Shown here piece by piece: positions 42,501 through 51,338 of a stretch of DNA of 64,000 nucleotides. How positions within the stretch are numbered: position 1 is the stretch's first letter; each line of letters opens with the position of its first letter. Origin of the DNA: Aeromicrobium fastidiosum (GTDB lineage Bacteria; Actinomycetota; Actinomycetes; Propionibacteriales; Nocardioidaceae); the NCBI RefSeq assembly GCF_017876595.1, contig NZ_JAGIOG010000001.1:1364001-1428000 (forward strand), in the 5' to 3' direction. Under the pieces are notes generated by a model. That model worked only from the letters and a program-made list of their open reading frames with translations, made no database searches and was not told where the DNA came from. A program made the position numbers and the translations under genes.

Positions 42501-43781
42501 ATGAGTCGTATTCACAGGAGGGCGCACCGAGCGCGCTCACGCGCCTGCGCGATTGCCGCGACGGTCTTCGGGGTGGCGCTCGGCACAGCCGTCGTGCAGG
42601 CTCCGGCGGAGGCCGCTTCAACGCCTGTCACGGTCAAGGCCGTCTCGTCCCGGGTCGTGCCCGCTGGCGCGATGACGACGGTCGTGCCGCGGTACTCCGC
42701 GGGCAAGAACGTCCGTGTCCTGTCGGCGAGGGTCGACGTCAAGCGCGGGTCCACCTGGGTCGCCCGGGGCGTCCGCCGCGCCAAGGTGCCCGCCGGCACG
42801 TACCGCGTCACCACCAAGGTGTCGTACCGCCAGCGTGTCTCCGGCAAGCTCTCGGCCAAGCGCGTCAAGCGCCACAGCTACACGCTGCGTCTCACGCCGG
42901 CCCCGGTCGTCTCTCCGGCACCGGCTCCGTCCTACGTACCGCCGCCCACGCCGGCACCTGCCGTGACGCGTGTGCCGGCCCCGTCCAGCCTGACCCGCAC
43001 GAGCTCCGGCTGCTACGACGCCTCGCTGGTCAAGGCGAACGGCACTGCGTGGACCTGCACCTTCTTCGACGACTTTTCCGGCACGACCCTCGACCGGTCG
43101 AAGTGGACCCCCGTCGAGACCTCGACGAGCGGTTACCAGATCGGGCACGACTGCTTCGTCGACGACCCCCGCAACATCGCGGTCGGCAGCGGGGCGTTGT
43201 CGCTGACCGTGCGCAAGCTCAGCAGCGCGCAGCCCTGCGCCGGGGCACGCAAGGGCGACGAGAACCTCGACCACACCGCCGGGTCGGTCATCCTCAACGA
43301 CGCCTTCGCGCAGTCGCGCGGACGGTTCGAGATCCGTGCCGCCTTCCCGGCGACGACGGTGGCTGGGCACCACAGTGCGCTGTGGATGTTCCCCGCTGAC
43401 CCGACCGCCACCTGGCCGATGTCGGGCGAGATCGACATCGCCGAGTACTACTCGCGGTGGCACGGCCGCGCGATCCCGTACATCCATTACGGATCCACCG
43501 ATCCCTCGGTCACCAACAACTACTGCTTCATCGCCGACCCCACCGCGTTCAACACCTACACGCTGGAGTGGACGGCCACGACGATGTCGATCGCGTACAA
43601 CGGCCAGACCTGCCTGACGCACGAGATCTCCGACGACCTCAAGCTGCCGTTCGAGGGACAGTTCAAGCTGCTCCTGACGCAGGGTCTCGGCGTCGGCGAC
43701 GGCGAGTACGGCAACGTGCCGACCGACAAGACGCCCGACATCGGCACGACCAAGGTCGACTACGTCCGCATCTGGAAGTAG
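42501..43781 (+). CDS. Secreted glycoside hydrolase family 16 beta-glucanase, 426 aa
   Basis: A long signal peptide (basic MSRIHRRAHRARSR, then hydrophobic, AEAA cleavage) is followed by a beta-rich domain to about 130, a Pro/Ala linker (PAPVVSPAPAPSYVPPP) and a GH16 domain with the catalytic motif GEIDIAE (309-315). GH16 enzymes cut beta-1,3 or mixed-linkage glucans. ATG 42501 immediately follows the leader hairpin. Exported. Confidence 0.93.
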   Translation: MSRIHRRAHRARSRACAIAATVFGVALGTAVVQAPAEAASTPVTVKAVSSRVVPAGAMTTVVPRYSAGKNVRVLSARVDVKRGSTWVARGVRRAKVPAGTYRVTTKVSYRQRVSGKLSAKRVKRHSYTLRLTPAPVVSPAPAPSYVPPPTPAPAVTRVPAPSSLTRTSSGCYDASLVKANGTAWTCTFFDDFSGTTLDRSKWTPVETSTSGYQIGHDCFVDDPRNIAVGSGALSLTVRKLSSAQPCAGARKGDENLDHTAGSVILNDAFAQSRGRFEIRAAFPATTVAGHHSALWMFPADPTATWPMSGEIDIAEYYSRWHGRAIPYIHYGSTDPSVTNNYCFIADPTAFNTYTLEWTATTMSIAYNGQTCLTHEISDDLKLPFEGQFKLLLTQGLGVGDGEYGNVPTDKTPDIGTTKVDYVRIWK

Positions 43782-43821
43782 CCGACGGAATATCCCGTGG
43801 CCGGACCCGATTGACCTCGGT

Positions 43822-44685
43822 ATGACGTCGACACTTTCTGCCACCCCGTCCGGCACCTTCCAGCTCGGCGGAGACCTGCCCGTCACGCGTCTGGGCTACG
43901 GCGCGATGCAGATCACCGGCGACGGCGTGTGGGGCGAGCCCCGCGACCGCGCCGAGGCGGTCGCGGTGCTGCGGCGCGCGGTCGAGCTCGGCGTCACGTT
44001 CTTCGACACGGCCGACTCGTACGGTCCCGACGTCTCCGAGCAGATCATCCGCGAGGCGCTGCACCCGTACGCCGACGACGTCGTCATCGCGACCAAGGCC
44101 GGCCTGACGCGGACCGGTCCCGGCGAGTGGGTGCCCGTGGGGCGTCCCGCCTACCTCAAGCAGCAGGTCGAGCTGAGCCTGCGCAAGCTGGGCCTCGAGC
44201 GGATCGACCTCATCCAGCTGCACCGCATCGACCGCGACGTGCCGCTGGCCGACCAGGTCGGCGCGCTGAAGGAGCTGCAGGACGCCGGCAAGGTGAGGCA
44301 CATCGGTCTCAGCGAGGTCGACGTCGCCGACCTGCAGGAGGCGCAGAAGACCGCCGAGATCGTGTCGGTCCAGAACCTGTTCAACCTGACCGACCGGTCG
44401 GCCGAGCCGCTGCTCGACCACGTCACGGCCGAGGGCATCGCCTTCATCCCGTGGTTCCCGCTGGCGACCGGCGGCCTGGTCAAGGACGGCGGACCCCTCG
44501 AGAAGCTCGCTGCCGAGCACCATGCGACCCCGTCGCAGCTGGCCCTGGCCTGGCTGCTCAAGCGGTCGCCGGTGATGCTCCCGATCCCCGGCACGTCGAC
44601 GATCTCGCACCTCGAGGACAACATCGGCGCAGCCGCGATCGAGCTGAGCGACGCCGAGCACGAAGCCCTGACCAACGCCGTCTGA
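43822..44685 (+). CDS. Aldo/keto reductase, 287 aa
   Basis: AKR barrel with FFDTADSYGP (Asp, Tyr), IATKAGL (Lys) and IQLHRID (His) in order; C-terminal PGTSTISHLEDN binds NADPH. It is less than 20 percent shorter than the AKR at 39440 and clearly a different subgroup. ATG 43822 follows the GH16 gene by 40 bases. The role is unspecified oxidoreduction. Confidence 0.9.
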   Translation: MTSTLSATPSGTFQLGGDLPVTRLGYGAMQITGDGVWGEPRDRAEAVAVLRRAVELGVTFFDTADSYGPDVSEQIIREALHPYADDVVIATKAGLTRTGPGEWVPVGRPAYLKQQVELSLRKLGLERIDLIQLHRIDRDVPLADQVGALKELQDAGKVRHIGLSEVDVADLQEAQKTAEIVSVQNLFNLTDRSAEPLLDHVTAEGIAFIPWFPLATGGLVKDGGPLEKLAAEHHATPSQLALAWLLKRSPVMLPIPGTSTISHLEDNIGAAAIELSDAEHEALTNAV

Positions 44686-44691
44686 CCCCCA

Positions 44692-44760
44692 CCCCGCTGG
44701 GCCTGACGTTCTGACCAACACGCCGTCGGCGTGTCTGCAAAAACGTCAGGCCCATCGGGG
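44692..44760. terminator. Nested bidirectional terminator
   Basis: Outer stem CCCCG/CGGGG, then GGGCCTGACGTT with its perfect complement AACGTCAGGCCC, enclosing an inner hairpin ACACGCC-GTC-GGCGTGT. It separates the aldo/keto reductase from the convergent desaturase operon. Confidence 0.8.
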
Positions 44761-44770
44761 AGGGGGAGCG

Positions 44771-45190
44771 TCAGTCGACGAGCTGCGTCTCCAGCACCGA
44801 GTTGGGGCGGAAGTGCACCGGGTCGCCGCGGCGGGTCGGCCTGATCAGGTCGAAGCCGCCGGTCGTGACGATCGCCCACGTCAGCGGCGGCTCGGCGTGG
44901 CCGAGGTGACGTCCACCGATCGGCGCGAACAGGTCGAGAGCCTCCTGGGCGCAGTGCAGGTGCGTCGGCGGGAAGTCGAACGCGCCGGCCTCCGCCTCCT
45001 CCGAGCCGCCGATGAACGCGACAGGACGGGTCAGGGGCTCGCCGCAGATGCCGCAGACCCGGCTGAGGGCGCACCGGATGGCCCGCTTCTTGACGACGTG
45101 GGAGTGGTCGAGCGCGCCCCCGTCGTCCTCGCACGCGAACGGCACGGGGAGCCCGCCGAGCGTCGGACGCCCGGCGAGCCCCGCCGTCAC
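44771..45190 (-). CDS. Small zinc-knuckle-like protein after the desaturase, 139 aa
   Basis: The centre carries CGICGEPL and, 30 residues later, THLHCAQEAL, a Cys-Cys...His-Cys set able to bind zinc. GTG 45190 overlaps the desaturase stop (GTGA), so it is translationally coupled as the third gene of the reductase-desaturase operon. I do not recognise the family. It might be an accessory or regulator of lipid desaturation. Confidence 0.65.
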   Translation of the reverse strand: MTAGLAGRPTLGGLPVPFACEDDGGALDHSHVVKKRAIRCALSRVCGICGEPLTRPVAFIGGSEEAEAGAFDFPPTHLHCAQEALDLFAPIGGRHLGHAEPPLTWAIVTTGGFDLIRPTRRGDPVHFRPNSVLETQLVD

Positions 45191-46374
45191 ACCGACGCCG
45201 CGCCCGACCACTTGCCCAGCTCCGAACGCCGCGTGGGGCGCTGGTCATCGCGCAGGCGGCGCTGTGCCCGCTCCGGCACGGGTGCCGGGTTGTCGCTCGT
45301 GCGACGGTTCGGCAGCGACAGCTTGAGGATCGTCCGCAGCGTCTGCCCGTACTGCTTGTAGAGCGGTCCGGTCGTGTAGGGGATGTCGTAGCGCGCGCAG
45401 AGATCCTTGACCTTGACCGAGATCGCCGCGTAGCGGTTGCTGGGCAGGTCGGGGAACAGGTGGTGCTCGATCTGGTAGCCGAGCTGCCCGCTCATGATGT
45501 GCAGCAGCTTGCCGCCATTGAAGTTGGCCGAGCCGAGCATCTGGCGCAGGTACCACTCGGCACGCGTCTCGTCCTCGAGCTCCTCCTCGGTGAAGTGCAC
45601 CGCACCATCGGGGAAGTGGCCGCAGAAGATGATGCCGTGCGTCCAGATGTTGCGGATGATGTTGGCCGTGAAGTTGGCCGTCAGCGTCTGCAGGAAGAAC
45701 GGTCCGGTCAGCGCGGGATACATGACGTAGTCCTTGAGCGACTGCTTGCCGACCTTGTTGCCGATCTGCTTGAGCTGCTTCTTGAGCAGCTCGGGATCCT
45801 TCTCGCCCTTGCGGATGGCCTCGATGTCGAGGTCGTGCAGCGCGACGCCCCACTCGAAGAACAGGGCCAGCAGCGCGTTGTAGACCGGCTGGCCGAGGTT
45901 GACGGGGTGCCACTTCTGGTCGCGCGACATGCGCAGGATGCCGTAGCCGATGTCGTTGTCGTGGCCGAGCACGTTGGTGAACTGGTGGTGGATGTAGTTG
46001 TGCGAGTGCTTCCACTGCTCGGCGGGCTGGGTCGTGTCCCACTCCCAGTTGGACGAGTGGATCTCGGGATCGTTCATCCAGTCCCACTGGCCGTGCATCG
46101 CGTTGTGGCCGAGCTCCATGTTCTCGAGGATCTTGGCCGAGCCCAGCAGGGCCGTGCCGAGCAGCCATGCGGGCGGGAAGAAGCTCGCGAACAGCGTGAT
46201 GCGTCCAGCGGCCGCGAGGCGACGCTGCAGCGTGATGGTGCGCAGGATGTAGTCGCGATCGGCCTGGCCGCGTGAGGCCTCGACCTCGCGCCGGATCTCG
46301 TCGAGCTCGGCACCGATCGCCTCGACCTCTTCGTCGGTCAGGTGGGTGTACTCACGGACGTCTGAGAACGCCAT
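45187..46374 (-). CDS. Membrane fatty acid desaturase (DesA3-like), 395 aa
   Basis: Three histidine boxes of di-iron membrane desaturases are visible: HNAMHG, HSHNYIHHQF and QIEHHLFPDL. Hydrophobic stretches (ITLFASFFPPAWLLGTALLG) flank them. Introduces a double bond into acyl-CoA or acyl-lipid. The preceding oxidoreductase would supply electrons, the same pairing as Rv3230c-DesA3 in Mycobacterium tuberculosis. ATG 46374 has AAGGAG upstream. Confidence 0.93.
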   Translation of the reverse strand: MAFSDVREYTHLTDEEVEAIGAELDEIRREVEASRGQADRDYILRTITLQRRLAAAGRITLFASFFPPAWLLGTALLGSAKILENMELGHNAMHGQWDWMNDPEIHSSNWEWDTTQPAEQWKHSHNYIHHQFTNVLGHDNDIGYGILRMSRDQKWHPVNLGQPVYNALLALFFEWGVALHDLDIEAIRKGEKDPELLKKQLKQIGNKVGKQSLKDYVMYPALTGPFFLQTLTANFTANIIRNIWTHGIIFCGHFPDGAVHFTEEELEDETRAEWYLRQMLGSANFNGGKLLHIMSGQLGYQIEHHLFPDLPSNRYAAISVKVKDLCARYDIPYTTGPLYKQYGQTLRTILKLSLPNRRTSDNPAPVPERAQRRLRDDQRPTRRSELGKWSGAASV

Positions 46375-46434
46375 GCTGGTTCTCCTTCGGTGGGTTGGAT
46401 CGTGCTGCGGGTGCGTGGTGGTGCTGTGCGGTGT

Positions 46435-47523
46435 CTAGAGGGAGAGCGTGCAGTCGCCGGCCGCGACCGACACGCACGTCTGGATGTACTCGCCGGGCTC
46501 GCCGTGCTCGTCGCCGCTGCGCAGGTCGCGCACGCGGCCGGAGGCCAGGGGGACGTCGCAGGTGTGGCAGATGCCCATGCGGCAGCCGAAGAGCATGTTG
46601 ACGCCGGCCTTCTCGCCGGCCTCGAGCAGCGTGGTGGCACCGTCGACGTCGACCGTCGGTCCGCCGACGCCGAACGTGACCTCTCCGCCGGCGGCGGAGC
46701 CTCCCGCGGCGGCCAGCGTGAACCGCTCCACGTGGATCTGGTCGGACAGCCCGTACGTCTCGTAGTGCTGCGTGAAGGCGTCGAGCATGCCGGCCGGGCC
46801 GCAGGCCCACGTCGTCCGGTCGCTCCAGTCGGGGCAGACGTCGTCGAGCTGGTCGGCCGTCAGCATGCCGTCGGCATCGGTGAAGCGCTCGTAGAACGTG
46901 AAGTTCGTGTAGCGCAGGGCCAGCACCCGCAGCTCGTGGACGAACATCATGTCGTCCTCGTTGCGGGCGGAGTAGACGAGCACGGCGTCGGGGATCGACC
47001 CGCGACGGTCGAGCGTGCGCAGGATCGACATGACCGGCGTGATGCCGCTGCCGCCGACCAGGAAGAGCATCTTCTCGGGTGGCGGGTCGGGCACCGTGAA
47101 GTCGCCCTGGGGGGAGGCCAGGCGCACGATGGTGCCCGGCTCGAGGCCGTTGACCAGGTGGTCGGACAAGAAGCCCTCGGGCATCGCCTTGACCGTGATG
47201 CTGACGGTCTTGCCCTCGACGAGCGGCACCGACGACAGCGAGTAGGAGCGCCAGTGGAAGCGGCCGTCGATCTCGACGCCGATGCCGATGTACTGGCCGG
47301 GCGCGTGGTCGAACGTCCAGCCCCAGCCGGGCCGGATCACGAGGGTCGCGGCGTTCTCGGTCTCGGGCACGACCTTCTCGACGCGACCGCGCAGCTCGCG
47401 CTGCGACCACAGCGGGTTGATGAGCGCCAGGTAGTCATCGGGCAGCAGCGGCGTCGTCATGGCCTTGCCGAGCCGGCGGAGCTGGCGAAGCGCCGATGAT
47501 CGCTCGATGAGTGGGGCGGTCAT
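46435..47523 (-). CDS. FAD/2Fe-2S ferredoxin reductase for desaturase, 362 aa
   Basis: Flavin domain with RSYSLSS, NAD domain with FLVGGSGITPVMSILR, and C-terminal plant-type 2Fe-2S cluster CRMGICHTCDVPL with a later Cys. This three-domain chain passes electrons from NAD(P)H to the desaturase 60 bp downstream. ATG 47523 is fixed by AAGGAGGA. The upstream region contains GTTCACTC and GAGTGAC half-sites, a possible repressor operator near 47548-47575. Confidence 0.92.
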   Translation of the reverse strand: MTAPLIERSSALRQLRRLGKAMTTPLLPDDYLALINPLWSQRELRGRVEKVVPETENAATLVIRPGWGWTFDHAPGQYIGIGVEIDGRFHWRSYSLSSVPLVEGKTVSITVKAMPEGFLSDHLVNGLEPGTIVRLASPQGDFTVPDPPPEKMLFLVGGSGITPVMSILRTLDRRGSIPDAVLVYSARNEDDMMFVHELRVLALRYTNFTFYERFTDADGMLTADQLDDVCPDWSDRTTWACGPAGMLDAFTQHYETYGLSDQIHVERFTLAAAGGSAAGGEVTFGVGGPTVDVDGATTLLEAGEKAGVNMLFGCRMGICHTCDVPLASGRVRDLRSGDEHGEPGEYIQTCVSVAAGDCTLSL

Positions 47524-47633
47524 GGGCGTCCTCCTTCGGTGCACAGGTGTTCACTCGGTATGTAACTCAGAGTGACACTTTGGACTTCGTCCCGCAACAG
47601 GACGTCGGTCACGTCGCGGACGATGATGGAAGC

Positions 47634-48794
47634 ATGCGCCCGCTGCACCCCCTCCGCGACCTGAATGAGCAACTTCTTCGCCGCCGCACCAGCATCAAGT
47701 GGCGCGAGTACCCGTCCGACGTCCTGCCGCTGTGGGTGGCCGAGATGGACGTGCTGCCGCCGGCGGCGGTCACGGGGGCGCTGGTGGCGGCGATCGAGGC
47801 CGGTGACACGGGCTATCCCCACGGCAACGAGTACGCGGAGGCGTTCGCGGCCTTCGCCGCCGACCGTTGGGGCTGGCACGGGCTCGATCCCGGTCGCACC
47901 GCGTACGCGGCAGACGTCATGACCGGTGTGTCCGAGGCCGTCCGGCTGGTGTCCGGTCCCGGGGACCCGGTCGTGGTCAACCCGCCGGTCTATCCACCCT
48001 TCTTCGGCTTCACCGAGCACGCCGGACGGGTCGTCGTCGCGGCTCCCCTGGGCGACGACGGCCGGCTCGAGCTCGACGGGCTCGATCGCGCCTTCGGGCA
48101 GGCAGGTGCCGGCGGCCGCCGCGTGACCTACCTGCTGTGCAACCCGCACAACCCGACGGCCGTCACCCACACGCGGGACGAGCTGCTGGCCGTCGCGTCG
48201 CTGGCGCGTCGGCACGGGGTGCGCGTCGTCGTCGACGAGATCCACGGCCCGCTGGTGCCGACCGGATTCGTGCCCTACCTGAGCCTCGACGGCACCGAGG
48301 ACGCCTTCGTCGTGACCTCGGCGTCGAAGGCCTTCAACCTGGCCGGGGCCAAGGCCGCCGTGATCGTCGCAGGCGAGGCCGCAGCGGCCGATCTCGAGCA
48401 GCTGCCCGAGATCGTCTCGCACGGGCCCAGCCACCTCGGGATGATCGCGCACACGGCCGCCCTGCGTGAGGGCTCGGCGTGGCTCGACGCCGTCCATGCC
48501 GACCTCGCAGACAACCGCCGTCTGCTGGCCGACCTGCTGGCCGAGCACCTCCCGGCCGTCCGGTGGGGTGGCGGATCGGCCACCTACCTCGCCTGGTTGG
48601 ACTGCCGAGATCTCGGTCTCGGCGACGATCCCGCAGCGGCGTTCCTGGCGGGCGGGAAGGTCGCGCTCAACTCAGGTCTGCCGTTCGGAATCGGTGGTGC
48701 GGGACACGTCCGGCTGAACTTTGCGACGTCGCCGACGATCCTCGGTGACGCGATCGGTCGGATGGCGGAGGTCGTCCGGGCCCATCGGGACTAG
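47634..48794 (+). CDS. PatB/MalY-like PLP-dependent aminotransferase/C-S lyase, 386 aa
   Basis: Fold-type I PLP enzyme with LWVAEMD near the N-terminus, NPHNPTA, VVDEIHGPLV and the PLP-binding Lys in SASKAFNLAG. These signatures belong to cystathionine beta-lyase-like MalY/PatB enzymes. ATG 47634 is preceded by TGGAAG. An open frame upstream into the divergent reductase promoter was not used. Probably cleaves cystathionine or a cysteine conjugate. Confidence 0.9.
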   Translation: MRPLHPLRDLNEQLLRRRTSIKWREYPSDVLPLWVAEMDVLPPAAVTGALVAAIEAGDTGYPHGNEYAEAFAAFAADRWGWHGLDPGRTAYAADVMTGVSEAVRLVSGPGDPVVVNPPVYPPFFGFTEHAGRVVVAAPLGDDGRLELDGLDRAFGQAGAGGRRVTYLLCNPHNPTAVTHTRDELLAVASLARRHGVRVVVDEIHGPLVPTGFVPYLSLDGTEDAFVVTSASKAFNLAGAKAAVIVAGEAAAADLEQLPEIVSHGPSHLGMIAHTAALREGSAWLDAVHADLADNRRLLADLLAEHLPAVRWGGGSATYLAWLDCRDLGLGDDPAAAFLAGGKVALNSGLPFGIGGAGHVRLNFATSPTILGDAIGRMAEVVRAHRD

Positions 48795-48881
48795 CCCGCC
48801 TGGCCCGGTCGGATGGTTCTCGTCGCGAGGGGTGCAGCGGTGGCTGATGGCTCCTAGGATTCTCGGCAGGGAGCTCACACC

Positions 48882-49841
48882 ATGGAACTGAAGTTGGCGC
48901 GGCCGAGGGAGTGGCTGCTGGGACTGCCGCCTCTGACGGCGGTCACTGCTGCGATGTACGGGGCCGGCTCGGCGCTGCTCGTCGTGGGTCTGCTGACCTG
49001 GGAGCCCAACAAGAACCCGCGCTGGGTCATCGGCACGCTGGCGGCGGTCTCCTTGGTCTTCCTGGTGTGGACGCTGGTGCGCGGCGCACGCCTCACGACG
49101 ACCGAGGCGCTCGTGATGTCGGGCATCAAGCTGTTCACGATCGGTGGCCTCACGTGGACGACCCACTTGATGCTCGGTGCCTTCGCCAACGGCACCGTGC
49201 TGCCGATCGCGGGCATCTACACCGTGTGGTTCCTCCACCCCGTCGTCGGTCGCGTCGTCCTCTACGCGGGCATCGCGTGGTGGTCGGCGGCCATCGTGCA
49301 GCACGGTGACTCCACGGTCGTGCCGTTCGCCGCCTCGATCGTCGTGCAGAGCGTCGTGGCCTCCGAGGTCTTCGCGCGGATCAAGCACCGCATGGACCGC
49401 GTGGCCCGCACCGACCCCCTCACCGACACGCTCAACCGGCGGGGCATCACCGAGGTGCTCGACCGCGAGCTCGGGCGATCGCGTCGCCGACAGGTGCCCG
49501 TCTCGGTCATCGCGGTCGACCTCGACGGGCTGCGCGAGGTCAACAACACCTTCGGCCACCGCGCCGGCGACGACCTGCTGGTCTCGATCACGCGGCACTG
49601 GCTCGGTGCCGTTCGCCGCAACGACACCATCGGGCGCACGGGCGGTGACGAGTTCCTGCTCGTCCTGCCCGAGACCACGCTCGAGCAGGCCGGGACCATG
49701 GCCCACCGGCTGGCCGAGGCGTCGCCCGGCTCGTGGTCGTTCGGTGTCGCGATGGCCAAGCCCGACGACACGGTCGAGTCGATGCTCGAACGGGCCGACA
49801 GACGCCTGTACGCCGCCAAGAGCGAGCGTCGCGTCGCCTGA
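48882..49841 (+). CDS. Membrane-bound diguanylate cyclase (GGDEF), 319 aa
   Basis: Five or six N-terminal hydrophobic segments (about 15-155) anchor a GGDEF domain with DPLTDTLNRRG at its start and an intact GGDEF at 254-258. An inhibitory site RRND (245-248) sits exactly five residues before GGDEF, so product inhibition by c-di-GMP is expected. No EAL domain is fused. It makes c-di-GMP in response to an unknown membrane signal. Confidence 0.93.
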   Translation: MELKLARPREWLLGLPPLTAVTAAMYGAGSALLVVGLLTWEPNKNPRWVIGTLAAVSLVFLVWTLVRGARLTTTEALVMSGIKLFTIGGLTWTTHLMLGAFANGTVLPIAGIYTVWFLHPVVGRVVLYAGIAWWSAAIVQHGDSTVVPFAASIVVQSVVASEVFARIKHRMDRVARTDPLTDTLNRRGITEVLDRELGRSRRRQVPVSVIAVDLDGLREVNNTFGHRAGDDLLVSITRHWLGAVRRNDTIGRTGGDEFLLVLPETTLEQAGTMAHRLAEASPGSWSFGVAMAKPDDTVESMLERADRRLYAAKSERRVA

Positions 49842-49877
49842 CGTGCCGCGCGGACGGTTCCGTCCTAGCGTGAGGGA

Positions 49878-50336
49878 ATGAGCGACTCACCCGATGACGA
49901 CCACGTGCGACCAGACGGCGTCAGCGACCGGACGGTCGAGGCCCTGGGCAAGCTGAGCGAGGCGCTCGAGACGGTCGAGGAGGCGCGAGGTCACCTCTAC
50001 GCCTTCCACCGCCGCTGCGGCACCGCCGACCTGGCGCTGGGCGAGGCCGTCGACCTGCTCCGCGAGGCGGGTCACGCCGAGCTCGCCGACGCGGTCGAGA
50101 CCGATCTCGTGGGCCGCAACATCCTCGAGGGTCGCTGGTCGTTCCAGGTCGTCGAGGAGTACGACGACGGCTACTACGCCGCGTTCAAGGAGCACGAGCG
50201 GGCGGCCCGCACCGCGCTGGTGGATGGCCGTTCGCACCTGTTCGAGGCGGAGATGAAGGAGGACCGGCGCACCCACGGCCGCCGTCATCACGAGGCGACC
50301 CCTGCAACCTCAGGCAGTTCTCAGCCCCGGGAGTGA
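49878..50336 (+). CDS. Conserved hypothetical helical protein, 152 aa
   Basis: Acidic and largely helical, with heptad-like runs (VEALGKLSEALETVEEARGHLYAFHRR cut here into pieces: LGKLSEALETVEE, ARGHLYAFHRR). The C-terminal 25 residues are Arg/His-rich then Ser/Thr-rich. No catalytic motif or signal peptide. It lies 36 bp after the cyclase on the same strand. The function is unknown. Confidence 0.75.
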   Translation: MSDSPDDDHVRPDGVSDRTVEALGKLSEALETVEEARGHLYAFHRRCGTADLALGEAVDLLREAGHAELADAVETDLVGRNILEGRWSFQVVEEYDDGYYAAFKEHERAARTALVDGRSHLFEAEMKEDRRTHGRRHHEATPATSGSSQPRE

Positions 50337-50389
50337 TTGGGGCGCGCGACGGCGGGTACCGCGGAACCAGTCGACGAAAGGAGCCCCCC

Positions 50390-50563
50390 ATGGGACTCGG
50401 AGACAAGATCAGCAACGCGGCCGAAGACGCCAAGGGCAAGATCAAGGAAGCCACCGGCAAGGCGACCGACGACGAGTCGCTCGAGGCCGAGGGCAAGGGC
50501 GATCAGACCAAGTCCGACCTGAAGAGCGCCGGCGAGAACGTCAAGGACGCCTTCAAGCACTGA
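50390..50563 (+). CDS. CsbD-like stress protein, 57 aa
   Basis: GLGDKISNAAEDAKGKIKEA, then ATGKATDDESLEAEGKGDQ, and SDLKSAGENVKDAFKH follow the CsbD pattern of short, charged, repeat-like bacterial stress proteins. AAAGGAG precedes ATG 50390. The role is unknown in the family; expression is often under general stress control. A perfect terminator follows. Confidence 0.9.
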   Translation: MGLGDKISNAAEDAKGKIKEATGKATDDESLEAEGKGDQTKSDLKSAGENVKDAFKH

Positions 50564-50581
50564 GGGCGAGCCCCCAGGCCC

Positions 50582-50620
50582 GACGGGCGCACCGACCACA
50601 CGCTGGTCGGTGCGCCCGTC
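50582..50620. terminator. Bidirectional terminator after CsbD gene
   Basis: Perfect 17-bp arms (GACGGGCGCACCGACCA and complement) with a 5-nt loop, ending four bases before the convergent acyltransferase stop. Confidence 0.88.
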
Positions 50621-50624
50621 GTCG

Positions 50625-51338
50625 TCAGCGCCCCGTGGCGTCGAGCGCGTCGGCCTCCGCCAAGGTGGGCGCGGACCCGCCCAGTCGGGCCGGCACCCAC
50701 GGCTCCCCGCCGGGGTGGGGGCCGTAGGCGTCCTGCACCGCGTGCAGGAGCGAGGTCATCGACGCGTGCAGCGTCGCCGTGAGCTCGTCGGGCGTGCCGA
50801 CCGGCGGCAGCGGGTCACCGACGGAGACCATGACCGGCGTGCGGGTTCGCCCCAGGTGCCTCGCCCCGCCCTTGGGGAAGATGCGCTGCGAGCCCCACAC
50901 GATGCAGGGCACGATCGGCACCCCGGCCTCCAGCGCCATGCGGGCGGCGCCCGTCTTGAGCTGCTTGATCTCGTAGCTGCGGCTGATCGTGGCCTCGGGG
51001 TAGATGCCGACGACCTCGCCCGCCCGCAGCTCGTCGACGGCCGCGACGTAGGCGCCGTGGCCGGCCGACCGGTCGACGGGGATGACCCGGCAGCCCCACA
51101 TCAGCCACCGCACGACGAGGTTGCGGCGCAGCTCGGCCTTGCCCATGAAGCGGATCAGGCGGCGGTCCACCGACCGCGCGCTGATGCCGAGGTACGTGAA
51201 GTCGACGTAGCTCGTGTGGTTGATCGCCAGCACCGCGCCGCCCGCTGCCGGAAGGCGTCCGCTGCCGACCCGTGTCGTCCGGTGGCCGCCGACGGCGTTG
51301 AGCATCCGGAAGACCAGCACCAGCAGCCCGTAGATCAC
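50625..51338 (-). CDS. Lysophospholipid acyltransferase (PlsC family), 237 aa
   Basis: The acyltransferase HxxxxD motif is NHTSYVD, followed by FMGKAELRRN and a YPEATIS block typical of PlsC. GTG 51338 overlaps the stop of the preceding hydrolase gene (GTGA) and has GGAGAC upstream. It transfers an acyl chain to lysophosphatidate or a similar acceptor at the membrane. Confidence 0.9.
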   Translation of the reverse strand: MIYGLLVLVFRMLNAVGGHRTTRVGSGRLPAAGGAVLAINHTSYVDFTYLGISARSVDRRLIRFMGKAELRRNLVVRWLMWGCRVIPVDRSAGHGAYVAAVDELRAGEVVGIYPEATISRSYEIKQLKTGAARMALEAGVPIVPCIVWGSQRIFPKGGARHLGRTRTPVMVSVGDPLPPVGTPDELTATLHASMTSLLHAVQDAYGPHPGGEPWVPARLGGSAPTLAEADALDATGR

